NCBI GenBank assembly: GCA_964230195.1
Contig: CAXRGH010000102.1
Location: 1 to 15,786, forward strand
Direction: 5' to 3'
From: CAXRGH01 sp964230195
GTDB taxonomy: Bacteria; Pseudomonadota; Gammaproteobacteria; Enterobacterales; Alteromonadaceae
Length of the DNA stretch: 15,786 nucleotides
Shown here: one piece after another, positions 1 through 7,470 of the stretch
Layout: each line of letters begins with the position of its first letter
How positions within the stretch are numbered: the stretch's first letter is position 1
Translations under genes and position numbers: made by a program
Notes under the pieces: generated by a model
The model's input: the letters and a program-made list of their open reading frames with translations, nothing else
What the model was told of the DNA's origin: nothing
The model's database searches: none

Positions 1-48
1 CAATCCGGGGATGTCCCACATTTCTTCCAAAGATTGAGGCGGGATCTA
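1..48 (-). other. secA: TAG codon and continuing SecA reading frame after it
   Basis: Reading the minus strand from 48, TAG is followed in the same frame by codons for [15 protein letters not shown] up to the window edge. This stretch is a well-conserved SecA segment. In E. coli (from memory) the region reads [20 protein letters not shown], and here it reads [23 protein letters not shown], so the stop replaces the tyrosine with no insertion or deletion. A single base change of TAC or TAT to TAG explains it. An ATG at 21-19, preceded by a GGA six to four bases earlier, could restart translation, but this is weak. The rest of the gene lies outside the window. Confidence 0.9.
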
Positions 49-2118
49 CTGACAAATCGTTCCTTCCAACACAGCATTTCTAATATTTTCCACGACACCA
101 GATACGTCTTTCGCATCCATTAAATCGTTACGTTGTTCATAGATCACTTTACGCTGATCATTGGCCACATCGTCAAACTCTAATAATGACTTACGCATAT
201 CAAAATTACGCGCTTCGACTTTTCGTTGAGCGTTTTCAATAGCGCGGGTCACCCAAGGGTGTTCTATGGCTTCGCCATGCTCCATGCCCATGCGTTTCAT
301 CATATTGCCCAGCTTTTCCGATGCGAAAATCCTCATTAGCGCATCATCGAGTGCAAGATAGAATCGTGACGAACCCGGGTCGCCCTGACGTCCTGAACGA
401 CCTCGTAACTGATTATCTATTCGGCGTGACTCATGACGCTCAGTTCCAATGATATGTAAACCTCCAGCCGCCAGTACTTTCTCATGCTCTTCTTGCCATT
501 GAGATTTAATCCGTTCGACTGTTTCTTCTTTTGGTTTGTTGATGCTAGCAAGTTCAGCTTGCCAGTTACCGCCTAACACAATATCGGTTCCACGACCGGC
601 CATATTCGTTGCAATAGTAACAGCTCCAGACTTACCTGCTTGAGATACAATCTCAGCCTCTTGCTCGTGGAACTTTGCATTGAGTACTTTGTGAGGGACT
701 TTTTTCTTCTTCAGAAATGCGGATAACAATTCTGAATTTTCAATCGAAACAGTACCAACAAGAACTGGTTGTCCGCGCTCTCGACAATCTTCAATATCTG
801 CAACGATTGCCTCGTATTTCTCTTCCGCCGTTAAATAAATTAAATCCGCACGATCATCGCGTACCATAGGACGGTTGGTTGGTATAATAACAGTCTCTAA
901 ACCATAGATGTGTTGAAACTCGAAAGCCTCAGTGTCCGCTGTACCCGTCATACCTGACAACTTATTATAGAGACGGAAGTAGTTTTGGAAGGTGATTGAA
1001 GCCAATGTCTGATTCTCGTTCTGAATCTTTACGCCCTCTTTAGCTTCAACCGCTTGGTGAAGCCCTTCAGACCATCTGCGGCCCTCCATCGTTCGTCCTG
1101 TATGCTCATCAACAATAACAACTTCACCGCCTTTGATAATGTAATCAACATCTTTCACAAAGAGCTTGTGCGCTTTAAGGGCAGCGTTTACATGATGCAT
1201 TAAACTGATATTAGCTGCAGCAAATAATGATTCGCCTTCAGTTAGCACACCATTTTCAATCAACAACTCTTCTACTCGAAGTTGTCCTTTTTCAGTCAGG
1301 TGTATCTGCTTTCCTTTATGGTCGATGCTGTAATCACCTGTGCTCTCTTGTCCCTCTTTGTCTTCGCTCTCTTGTTCTTGAAGGTGAGGAATAAGCTTAT
1401 CAACCGTTAAATATAATGCCGAGCTGTCTTCAGCCTGGCCAGAAATAACGAGCGGGGTTCGAGCTTCATCGATTAAGATCGAATCCACTTCGTCAATGAC
1501 GGCAAAATGCAGTTCACGCTGAACTCGATCATCAGGTCGAAATGCCATGTTATCGCGCAGATAATCAAAACCGAATTCATTGTTCGTACCGTAGGTAATA
1601 TCTGCAGCATAGGCCTCTTGCTTCTGTTCGTGGCTCATCCCAGGGATATTACAACCGACGGTAAGGCCTAAAAATTCAAATAATGGGCGACTCCAATCTG
1701 CATCCCGCTTTGCCAAGTAATCATTCACGGTAATAACATGAACACCGCGCTTCTCGAGTGCTTTAAGATAAGCTGGTAACGTTGAGGTCAAGGTTTTACC
1801 CTCACCAGTGCGCATTTCGGATATCTTGCCTTGATTAAGTACCATACCACCGAGCATCTGGACATCGAAATGACGCATCGAGAGAACACGTTTACTGGCT
1901 TCTCTTACAGTAGCAAACGCTTCAGGAAGGATATCGTCAACTGTTTCACCATCTTGTATACGTTGAATGAATTCATCAGTACGAGCCTTGAGTTGCTCGT
2001 CAGACAATTGCTCTAGTTGCTGCTCTAAGCCATTAATTAGGGCAACTGTCTTATTCATTTTTTTGATTAATCTGTCGTTACGACTACCAAAGATCTTGGT
2101 AAGAATTGATGCAAACAT
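46..2118 (-). CDS. secA: Preprotein translocase ATPase SecA, cut at codon 691 by an in-frame TAG
   Basis: SecA is the ATPase that drives unfolded preproteins through the SecYEG channel of the inner membrane. Visible parts are the N-terminal amphipathic start, Walker A MRTGEGKT (residues 102-109), Walker B IDEVD (208-212), the preprotein-binding insertion (about 225-375), the second helicase fold with NMAGRGTD (505-512), QLRGRSGRQGD (570-580), and the start of the helical scaffold (about 615-690). The start is ATG at 2118 behind GGAAG with 8 nt spacing. The family is about 900 residues; this frame stops after 690, so the rest of the helical wing and scaffold and the C-terminal linker would be lost. 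The stop is TAG (46-48), and the SecA frame resumes directly after it. Everything upstream looks intact and conserved, so this is not a decayed pseudogene. Identity is certain; whether a full protein is made is open. Confidence 0.95.
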   Translation of the reverse strand: MFASILTKIFGSRNDRLIKKMNKTVALINGLEQQLEQLSDEQLKARTDEFIQRIQDGETVDDILPEAFATVREASKRVLSMRHFDVQMLGGMVLNQGKISEMRTGEGKTLTSTLPAYLKALEKRGVHVITVNDYLAKRDADWSRPLFEFLGLTVGCNIPGMSHEQKQEAYAADITYGTNNEFGFDYLRDNMAFRPDDRVQRELHFAVIDEVDSILIDEARTPLVISGQAEDSSALYLTVDKLIPHLQEQESEDKEGQESTGDYSIDHKGKQIHLTEKGQLRVEELLIENGVLTEGESLFAAANISLMHHVNAALKAHKLFVKDVDYIIKGGEVVIVDEHTGRTMEGRRWSEGLHQAVEAKEGVKIQNENQTLASITFQNYFRLYNKLSGMTGTADTEAFEFQHIYGLETVIIPTNRPMVRDDRADLIYLTAEEKYEAIVADIEDCRERGQPVLVGTVSIENSELLSAFLKKKKVPHKVLNAKFHEQEAEIVSQAGKSGAVTIATNMAGRGTDIVLGGNWQAELASINKPKEETVERIKSQWQEEHEKVLAAGGLHIIGTERHESRRIDNQLRGRSGRQGDPGSSRFYLALDDALMRIFASEKLGNMMKRMGMEHGEAIEHPWVTRAIENAQRKVEARNFDMRKSLLEFDDVANDQRKVIYEQRNDLMDAKDVSGVVENIRNAVLEGTICQ

Positions 2119-2189
2119 TGCTTAAACTTCCAGTAAATTTTATTCAATATGCTTTTGATTTTTTTACTATTCCAGCATATCGCCGCATG

Positions 2190-2209
2190 GCCACGTGGCA
2201 TTTAAATGC
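2190..2209. repeat. Two abutting perfect palindromes in the secA leader
   Basis: GCCACGTGGC (2190-2199) and GCATTTAAATGC (2198-2209) are both perfect palindromes and share the bases GC at 2198-2199. They lie 72 to 91 nt upstream of the secA start and just downstream of the terminator-like hairpin. They could be binding sites for a dimeric regulator, or form alternative hairpins in the secA mRNA leader. Function is not known. Confidence 0.5.
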
Positions 2210-2218
2210 GTTATCTAT

Positions 2219-2240
2219 AAAACAACCGGCATTTGCCGGT
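2219..2240 (-). terminator. Probable Rho-independent terminator after the M23 peptidase gene
   Basis: On the minus strand ACCGGC, loop AAAT and GCCGGT form a perfect 6-bp GC-rich stem (2240-2225), followed by TGTTTT. Part of the T-rich tail can pair with the A-rich bases before the stem through wobble pairs, as many bacterial terminators do. It begins 34 nt after the M23 stop and about 107 nt before the secA start. If it works, secA is largely uncoupled from the division operon and needs its own promoter in the remaining leader. I found no convincing sigma-70 promoter there. Confidence 0.6.
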
Positions 2241-2273
2241 CATTCTCATTTTTTCTATGTTGGCGAACGTGTT

Positions 2274-3182
2274 TTATTTTCGCCTCGACACGTAAAACAG
2301 TGGATCTTGTTGTACACCGTTTTTTAATACTTCATAGTGCACATGAGCACCAGTAGAACGTCCTGTTGACCCCATCACAGCAACCTCCTGACCTTTAGTG
2401 ACAACCTCGCCAACGTTCACAGACAATGACTTGTTGTGGGCATACCTCGTGCGTATACCTGCCCCGTGGTCAAGTTCAATAAGATTACCGTAACCGTATC
2501 GCTCGCCAGACCATACCACAATACCTGCCCCAGTGGCTACCACAGGATCTCCCTCTTTACCTGCAAAGTCGATTCCGTGGTGCATTGCAGGTAAACCATT
2601 AAATGGATCTTTACGGATCCCAAAGTAGGATGACAACCAACCGGACTTTACAGGTCTTCCAGCAATCGCTGACTCATCACTGATATGGTGACCTAACATT
2701 ATAGATTCAAGTAGCTCTAATTGTTTTTGTTTGTCTTCAATCGAAAGAATCACAGAGTCAATTGACTCCAGAACTTGAGGGGTACTAGTGATTACAGGGA
2801 GTTCCGCGTTAGTCGAAGGCCCACCAACGGGTAACTGACTAGAGAGTTTAAATTCTTCTGTGTTTAGTCCAGCTTGTTCAACGAGCTCTTGGCTAAGTGC
2901 GTTAACGCGATGCAATCGACTCTCTGCTTCTGCAACTTTCATCATTAAGCCGAGTAATTGATCTTGAGTTTGTTGCTTTAAGGCTTCCACTTCTGTTTGC
3001 TGCAAAGCCAGAGCGCTTTGCGTCATATCAATTCGCAAACTATTTTCAGACGGAGTATTTATCGAACGACCTGCCACAAAGAATAGTGAAAACAGAACAA
3101 CAAGAGAAGAGATTACCTGTCGTTTTCTTAAGCTGTAACTTAGCCGAACGTTGCGACCTCGATATAGCACTGTGATACTCAT
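2274..3182 (-). CDS. Membrane-anchored M23 (LytM-type) metallopeptidase
   Basis: This is a predicted zinc peptidase of family M23, acting in the periplasm on peptidoglycan cross-links or as an amidase-activating LytM protein. A basic N-terminus is followed by one membrane segment (about residues 23-38), a helical, coiled-coil-prone region (about 50-105), a linker, and the M23 domain (about 178-297). All zinc and catalytic residues are present: HHGID with H201 and D205, H249 in YAH, and HVH with H280 and H282. It should therefore be active rather than a degenerate EnvC or NlpD type. I chose ATG at 3182 (302 residues) because AGGTG lies 6 nt upstream; a GTG nine bases earlier is itself part of that ribosome site. 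It sits between lpxC and secA, the position of secM in E. coli. The exact substrate cannot be read from the sequence. Confidence 0.88.
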   Translation of the reverse strand: MSITVLYRGRNVRLSYSLRKRQVISSLVVLFSLFFVAGRSINTPSENSLRIDMTQSALALQQTEVEALKQQTQDQLLGLMMKVAEAESRLHRVNALSQELVEQAGLNTEEFKLSSQLPVGGPSTNAELPVITSTPQVLESIDSVILSIEDKQKQLELLESIMLGHHISDESAIAGRPVKSGWLSSYFGIRKDPFNGLPAMHHGIDFAGKEGDPVVATGAGIVVWSGERYGYGNLIELDHGAGIRTRYAHNKSLSVNVGEVVTKGQEVAVMGSTGRSTGAHVHYEVLKNGVQQDPLFYVSRRK

Positions 3183-3270
3183 TCGTGACACCTAACGATT
3201 AAAAGATAGCTGTAGAGTACCTGACTCGCGGAAAATTTCAACAAACATGTGGACAACTAAATGGTTTTGT

Positions 3271-4182
3271 CTAGGCGTTAGCTAGTGCGCCAAATTCAAT
3301 AGGTACTTGCCTATCTTGTTCATAACTAACAAATTCCCAAGCCTCTTTGTTCTCAAGCATCGCACACAACAGCTTATTGTTTAGGCCATGTCCTGATTTG
3401 TAAGCCTTAAGTTCACCTATAATACTGTAACCGCCCAAATAGATATCACCAATGGCATCAAGGACCTTGTGTTTTAGGAATTCATCCTCGCAGCGTAATC
3501 CTTCAGGGTTTAACACTCGAAATTCATCAAGAGCAACCGCGTTCTCCATGCTACCACCAAGTGCGAGGTTATTTTTATGCATGAATTCGAGATCTTTCAT
3601 AAAACCAAAGGTACGAGCTCGACTGACTTGTTCAACATACGACTCTGTAGAAAAGTCCATCACAAGATGTTGGCGAGAACGTTTAATAACGGGATGTTCA
3701 AAGTCAATTTGAAAATCTACTCTAAAACCATCATACGGTAGAAACTCAGCCCACTTTTCACCGTCTTCAACACGGATGGGCTTTTTCACTCGAATAAAGC
3801 GCTTGAAAGCTGTTTGCTCTTCAATGCCTGCAGATTGGAGTAAGAATACAAACGGGCTGGCGCTACCATCCATGATGGGTAATTCATTTGAATCAACTTC
3901 AACAACAACGTTATCAATTCCAAGACCAGCTAAGGCCGATACTAAATGCTCAACAGTAGATATGGTGTGGCCATCAGGTCCGGAAATGCACGTACAAAGC
4001 ATTGTATCTTGTACATTTTTTGCATTTGCTGGGATATCGACATGAGGTGAGAGATCAACGCGACGAAATATGATACCGGTATTGACTGCCGCAGGACGTA
4101 GCGTCATTGCGACTTTACTGCCTTTGTGCAAGCCGATACCTGTTGCGGTAACCGCTTCCCTGATCGTACGCTGTTTTGCCAT
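3271..4182 (-). CDS. lpxC: UDP-3-O-acyl-N-acetylglucosamine deacetylase LpxC
   Basis: LpxC is the cytoplasmic zinc deacetylase that performs the first committed step of lipid A synthesis. The 303 residues keep the family numbering exactly: zinc ligands H79 (in STVEHL), H238 and D242 (in HKVLD), with E78 and H265 as catalytic residues. The duplicated two-domain layout and the IMDGSA motif are intact. The start is ATG at 4182, giving MAKQRT, which matches the MIKQRT start of E. coli; the frame is open further upstream to 4206, but those extra residues have no family match. Ribosome-site candidates are AGGA close to the start and GGAGTG a little further away. A 9-bp hairpin lies just upstream. 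The gene ends in TAG at the normal family C-terminus. In E. coli, LpxC level is controlled by FtsH through its C-terminal tail; the tail here ends ALANA, and whether it is a degron is unknown. Confidence 0.98.
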   Translation of the reverse strand: MAKQRTIREAVTATGIGLHKGSKVAMTLRPAAVNTGIIFRRVDLSPHVDIPANAKNVQDTMLCTCISGPDGHTISTVEHLVSALAGLGIDNVVVEVDSNELPIMDGSASPFVFLLQSAGIEEQTAFKRFIRVKKPIRVEDGEKWAEFLPYDGFRVDFQIDFEHPVIKRSRQHLVMDFSTESYVEQVSRARTFGFMKDLEFMHKNNLALGGSMENAVALDEFRVLNPEGLRCEDEFLKHKVLDAIGDIYLGGYSIIGELKAYKSGHGLNNKLLCAMLENKEAWEFVSYEQDRQVPIEFGALANA

Positions 4183-4202
4183 ATTTCCTATCACTCCCAT
4201 TC

Positions 4203-4229
4203 GCATTGGCGCAAATCATACGCCAATGC
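4203..4229 (-). repeat. Perfect 9-bp stem-loop between ftsZ and lpxC
   Basis: GCATTGGCG and CGCCAATGC pair perfectly around a 9-nt loop. The hairpin starts 36 nt after the ftsZ stop and ends about 20 nt before the lpxC start, right next to the lpxC ribosome site. On the transcribed strand no T-run follows it, so it is not a standard terminator. It could be an mRNA processing or stability element that separates ftsZ from lpxC expression. Confidence 0.6.
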
Positions 4230-4264
4230 CCAAGGACTGTCAACCCAATGGTCTGACCAGAATG

Positions 4265-5428
4265 CTAATCCGCCTGCCTTCTCAGAAATGCTGGAATATC
4301 AAGATATTCTAAGTCATTCGGTTTATCAGGTTTTGCTTCGCTTGATTGTAGCTGCGTTTGGCTAGTTTCTTCTTTGCGACTAGTCACTTGCTCGTGCTGA
4401 GTAAGTGTTTCTGAGATTTGTGGCTCTTTTTGCTTTGGCAAAACTCTTAAATCTGGTTTTTCAACCGCAGTGCGCTCGCCTAAACCAGTCGCAACAACAG
4501 TCACGGTGATTTCTTCGCTTGCTTCCATGTCGATCACTGTACCAACAACAACGGTGGCATTTTCTGAAGCAAACGCACGAACCGCATTACCCACTGTGTC
4601 AAATTCATCCAACGCGAGGTCTGGCCCACCAGTGACATTAACCAATATTCCACGAGCTCCGGAAAGGTCTATGTCTTCTAGTAAAGGACAGGCTATCGCA
4701 GCTTCAGCAGCTTCTTCTGCGCGATCTTCACCTTTAGCTGTTCCACTTCCCATCATTGCAGTCCCCATTTCCGACATGACGGTTTTCACGTCGGCAAAGT
4801 CAACATTGATTAGACCAGGACGAGTGATCAGCTCCGCGATCCCCTGTACGGCACCCCTTAGAACATCGTTTGCAGAACTAAATGCTTGAAGCAAAGGAAC
4901 ACCTTTGCCCATTACTTTTAGTAGTTTTTCGTTTGGTATTGTGATTAGGGAGTCAACATATTTGTTAAGCTCTTGAATTCCCTGCTCGGCGTAAGACAAA
5001 CGTTTTTTACCTTCAAATGGAAAAGGTTTCGTCACTACAGCCACAGTCAATATCCCTAACTCCTTGGCAACTTTCGCAACAACGGGGGCGGCACCTGTTC
5101 CGGTTCCCCCTCCCATTCCTGCAGTGATAAAGATCATATCAGCGCCCTCAAGGCTTTGCTTAATAGTTTCTTCATCTTCTTCAGCTGCCATCCTACCAAC
5201 TTCGGGATTTGCGCCAGCGCCGAGACCTTTCGTCACTGAAGAGCCAATTTGTAACGTCACGTTCGCTGTTGATGCACGTAGCACTTGGGCGTCAGTGTTA
5301 ACCGCAATAAATTCAACGCCTTCGATCTCATGCGAGACCATGTGGGCGATTGCGTTACCGCCGCCACCGCCAACACCAATCACTTTTATAACGGCTTCTT
5401 CACCGTGATTATTCATTAACTCAAACAT
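4265..5428 (-). CDS. ftsZ: Cell division GTPase FtsZ
   Basis: FtsZ is the tubulin-like GTPase that polymerises into the Z ring at midcell. The 387-residue protein has the glycine-rich N-terminal GTP-binding loop (GVGGGGGNA, about 18-26), the tubulin signature GGGTGTG (106-112), and the T7 catalytic loop around NVDFADV (about 207-213). A variable, polar, Q/E/S-rich linker (about 320-371) follows, then the conserved C-terminal peptide LEYLDIPAFLRRQAD, which binds FtsA and ZipA. The ATG at 5428 has GGAGAG upstream. It follows ftsA by 51 nt, the largest gap inside the murF-ftsZ block. It ends in TAG directly after the conserved tail, so TAG acts as a true stop here. Confidence 0.99.
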   Translation of the reverse strand: MFELMNNHGEEAVIKVIGVGGGGGNAIAHMVSHEIEGVEFIAVNTDAQVLRASTANVTLQIGSSVTKGLGAGANPEVGRMAAEEDEETIKQSLEGADMIFITAGMGGGTGTGAAPVVAKVAKELGILTVAVVTKPFPFEGKKRLSYAEQGIQELNKYVDSLITIPNEKLLKVMGKGVPLLQAFSSANDVLRGAVQGIAELITRPGLINVDFADVKTVMSEMGTAMMGSGTAKGEDRAEEAAEAAIACPLLEDIDLSGARGILVNVTGGPDLALDEFDTVGNAVRAFASENATVVVGTVIDMEASEEITVTVVATGLGERTAVEKPDLRVLPKQKEPQISETLTQHEQVTSRKEETSQTQLQSSEAKPDKPNDLEYLDIPAFLRRQAD

Positions 5429-5479
5429 CTTCTACTCTCCACTTGTCTGACCGTTTTCGCCTACCTTGGCCTTATTTTT

Positions 5480-6706
5480 TTAAAATTCACCCTTAAACCA
5501 ACTTGTCATGCGTTGCCACAAGCCGTCTTTTTTCATGTTTTTCTGTTCTTGGCTGATGACGTGGTCTCTCCCGTAAGAGAGAAGACCCACCGCAGTCGCG
5601 AAAGTTGCATCTTCCACATACTCCGACAAACCTTTTAAATTCATTGGTTGTCCTAGCCTCACGGGCATCTGGAACAACTCTTCTGCAAATTCGACAGCAC
5701 CTTCCATTTTAGCGCTACCGCCTGTCAAAACAATACCCGCTGATACTTGCTCTTCTAGACCGCTATCTCGTAGCTTATCTAAGACCAATTCGAATAGTTC
5801 TTGGTATCTAGGCTCGATGACTTCAGCAAGAGTTTGTCTTGGTACTGTCCGATCAGGGCGACCACCAACGCTGGGTACCGAAATATGCTCATCACTGCTC
5901 ACCATTTCTTTCAGTGCACACGCGTAATTTATTTTTATTTCTTCAGCATGCCCAACAGGTGTTCTAAAAATTTTAGCAATGTCACTGGTAATTTGATTAC
6001 CTGCTACTGCAATCACCGCCGAATATCGAATAGCACCATCTGCGTATATAATCATATCGATGGTACCTGCGCCAACATCGAGTACGCAAACACCGAGCTC
6101 TTTCTCATCTTCAGTCAACACAGCAACACTGGATGCATAAGCCGAGAAAATTAAGTTTTCTTCTTTTAGGTCGCAACGCTCAACACACTTCACAAGGTTC
6201 TTTGCCATATCATCAGCACAAGTAATAATATGTGCTTTAGCTTCCATGCGGACTCCTGACATACCAACAGGATTTTTAATACCCTCTTGGACATCAATCG
6301 CATACTCTTGTGGTAACACGTGGAGAATACGCCTTTCTGCTGAAATTGGCACTGAGCGAGCAGCATGAATCACTGCATCAACATCTTCTTGTGTCACTTC
6401 TTGGTTGTTAATTGGCACCATACCGTTTTCATTTTGGCAACTAACATGACGACCAGAAATTGACATAAACACGCTAGAAACCTGACAATCAGCCATTAGT
6501 TCCATTTCTTCAATTGCATGTTTTACTGATTGGACAACTAAGTTAAGATCATTCACTCCACCTTTGTCCATTCCTCGTGATGGATAAGTACCAACACCAA
6601 CAACGCTTAAATCGGCGTCAGCCAGTATCTCGCCAATAACGGCTTTTACGTGACTGGTTCCAATATCCAGTCCAACAATCAAGCTACGCTCTGCAACTTT
6701 AGACAC
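5480..6706 (-). CDS. ftsA: Cell division actin-like protein FtsA
   Basis: FtsA is an actin-fold ATPase that tethers FtsZ to the membrane and recruits later divisome proteins. Visible motifs are phosphate loop 1 (GLDIGTSHVKAVIGE near the N-terminus), the 1C subdomain typical of FtsA, phosphate loop 2 (LDVGAGTIDM), the adenosine loop (LTGGSAKMEG), and a C-terminal amphipathic helix (WQRMTSWFKGEF) for membrane binding. I chose GTG at 6706 (408 residues) because GGGAGG lies 8 nt upstream. An in-frame GTG at 6715 overlaps that ribosome site and is unlikely to be used. The start lies 1 nt after the ftsQ stop, so coupling to ftsQ is likely. The two GTG codons come from a perfect 9-bp tandem repeat. 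Confidence 0.97.
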   Translation of the reverse strand: MSKVAERSLIVGLDIGTSHVKAVIGEILADADLSVVGVGTYPSRGMDKGGVNDLNLVVQSVKHAIEEMELMADCQVSSVFMSISGRHVSCQNENGMVPINNQEVTQEDVDAVIHAARSVPISAERRILHVLPQEYAIDVQEGIKNPVGMSGVRMEAKAHIITCADDMAKNLVKCVERCDLKEENLIFSAYASSVAVLTEDEKELGVCVLDVGAGTIDMIIYADGAIRYSAVIAVAGNQITSDIAKIFRTPVGHAEEIKINYACALKEMVSSDEHISVPSVGGRPDRTVPRQTLAEVIEPRYQELFELVLDKLRDSGLEEQVSAGIVLTGGSAKMEGAVEFAEELFQMPVRLGQPMNLKGLSEYVEDATFATAVGLLSYGRDHVISQEQKNMKKDGLWQRMTSWFKGEF

Positions 6707-6715
6707 TTTAGACAC
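6698..6715 (-). repeat. 9-bp tandem duplication over the ftsQ stop and ftsA start
   Basis: On the minus strand GTGTCTAAA occurs twice in a row. The first copy holds the ftsQ stop TAA and begins with the last base of the GGGAGG ribosome site; the second copy holds the likely ftsA start GTG. Gain or loss of a unit stays in frame for ftsA but changes the distance from the ribosome site to the start codon. Confidence 0.85.
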
Positions 6716-7457
6716 CTCCCTCTGTTTTCTGCTGGTGTGCGTCCTTCCAACCCACTGCTAGTCCGGTATCATACCGTAAATCAACGTAATCTACAGGCTT
6801 TGTTTGTAAAATCGGATACAAATCAACGAACCGTTGCAATCGGTTGATAAATTCAGAACGTCCCAATCGCAACTGTATCTCATTACTCAATTTAACATCC
6901 CAAGCGAAACGCTCACTCAACAGCAATTCTTCAATGGCTAAATCCGAAAAACTGAGCAGGCTTTGCATTGCTCGGTATCCCTCAAGAGCGGTTACTTCGC
7001 TTCCACTCGGTCCAAACAATTGAGGTAAAGTCAGTAATTGTTCAGTTAGCATCGCTTGAAAGGTGTCACCGTATTGATTGATTAACAAATCACCGTTCCA
7101 GCGCGCCACCGGCTTTTGTTCTACCACATAAATCTTGAGGGTATTGGGCCACTCTTTTCTCAATGAGGCTCTATAAACCCATGGTAAATCCTCAATGATC
7201 TGATGAGCATCCTCAACATCCAATTCAAAAAAGCTACCCTGATGATGCTCAAAGATAGTATCTCGAATGTGAGTATCATTGATGTAATGTCTTTCGCCAG
7301 CAATTAATATTCTCTTTAGTGGAGCTCGCTGTTCATCCGCCAACCATGTTTGAACGTGATTGGCGAAAAAAGCAAATCCTGTCATACATGCAGCAAAGAA
7401 TAAAAATCCGAAGATAAAACTCGGTGTTTTTATTGTTGCACGATGAGAGGCTTTCAC
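6708..7457 (-). CDS. ftsQ: Cell division protein FtsQ
   Basis: FtsQ is a bitopic inner-membrane protein that links early and late divisome proteins through FtsB and FtsL. The protein has a short cytoplasmic N-terminus, one membrane segment (about residues 12-32), a POTRA domain beginning around LKRILIAGERHYIN, and the beta domain ending near VDYVDLRYDTGLAVGW. I chose GTG at 7457 (249 residues): AGGAG lies 8 nt upstream, it starts 11 nt after the ddl stop, and the membrane segment then falls at the usual place. The longer open frame, to 7640, overlaps ddl coding sequence and has no family-like content. E. coli FtsQ is 276 residues, so this one is slightly short. The last codons supply the ftsA ribosome site. 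Confidence 0.95.
   Translation of the reverse strand: MKASHRATIKTPSFIFGFLFFAACMTGFAFFANHVQTWLADEQRAPLKRILIAGERHYINDTHIRDTIFEHHQGSFFELDVEDAHQIIEDLPWVYRASLRKEWPNTLKIYVVEQKPVARWNGDLLINQYGDTFQAMLTEQLLTLPQLFGPSGSEVTALEGYRAMQSLLSFSDLAIEELLLSERFAWDVKLSNEIQLRLGRSEFINRLQRFVDLYPILQTKPVDYVDLRYDTGLAVGWKDAHQQKTEGGV
6715..6720 (-). promoter_or_regulatory. Strong ribosome binding site of ftsA
   Basis: GGGAGG lies inside the last codons of ftsQ (Glu-Gly-Gly-Val), 8 nt before GTG 6706. It decides the ftsA start, because the alternative GTG at 6715 begins with the last base of this site. Confidence 0.75.
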
Positions 7458-7465
7458 GATGACAG

Positions 7466-7470
7466 CTCCT
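7466..7470 (-). promoter_or_regulatory. Ribosome binding site deciding the ftsQ GTG start
   Basis: AGGAG overlaps the ddl stop codon TAG and is 8 nt before GTG 7457. No ATG in the right frame has a comparable site, so the GTG start is preferred. Confidence 0.7.

Noticed and set aside
46..48. TAG read as a reassigned sense codon across the genome
   Set aside because: lpxC, ftsZ and ddl use TAG exactly at their family C-termini; reading through lpxC would add only about ten unrelated residues before TGA.
2211..2249. Minus-strand 12-codon mini-ORF running through the terminator hairpin, considered as a leader peptide
   Set aside because: No ribosome site precedes it, the codons show no attenuation-like repeat or arrest motif, and its length is as expected by chance.
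2106..2327. Plus-strand open frame of 73 codons across the secA leader
   Set aside because: It overlaps the secA start and the M23 3' end, has no clear ribosome site, resembles no family I know, and its path is explained by low-complexity leader sequence.
3183..3270. Possible promoter for the M23 gene (TTGAAA with a TACTCT-like -10)
   Set aside because: The -10 matches only about half the consensus, so the call cannot be supported from sequence alone.
4470..4889. Plus-strand 139-codon open frame opposite ftsZ, rich in Ser, Ala and Thr
   Set aside because: It is the antisense shadow of the conserved FtsZ coding sequence; its composition follows from that.
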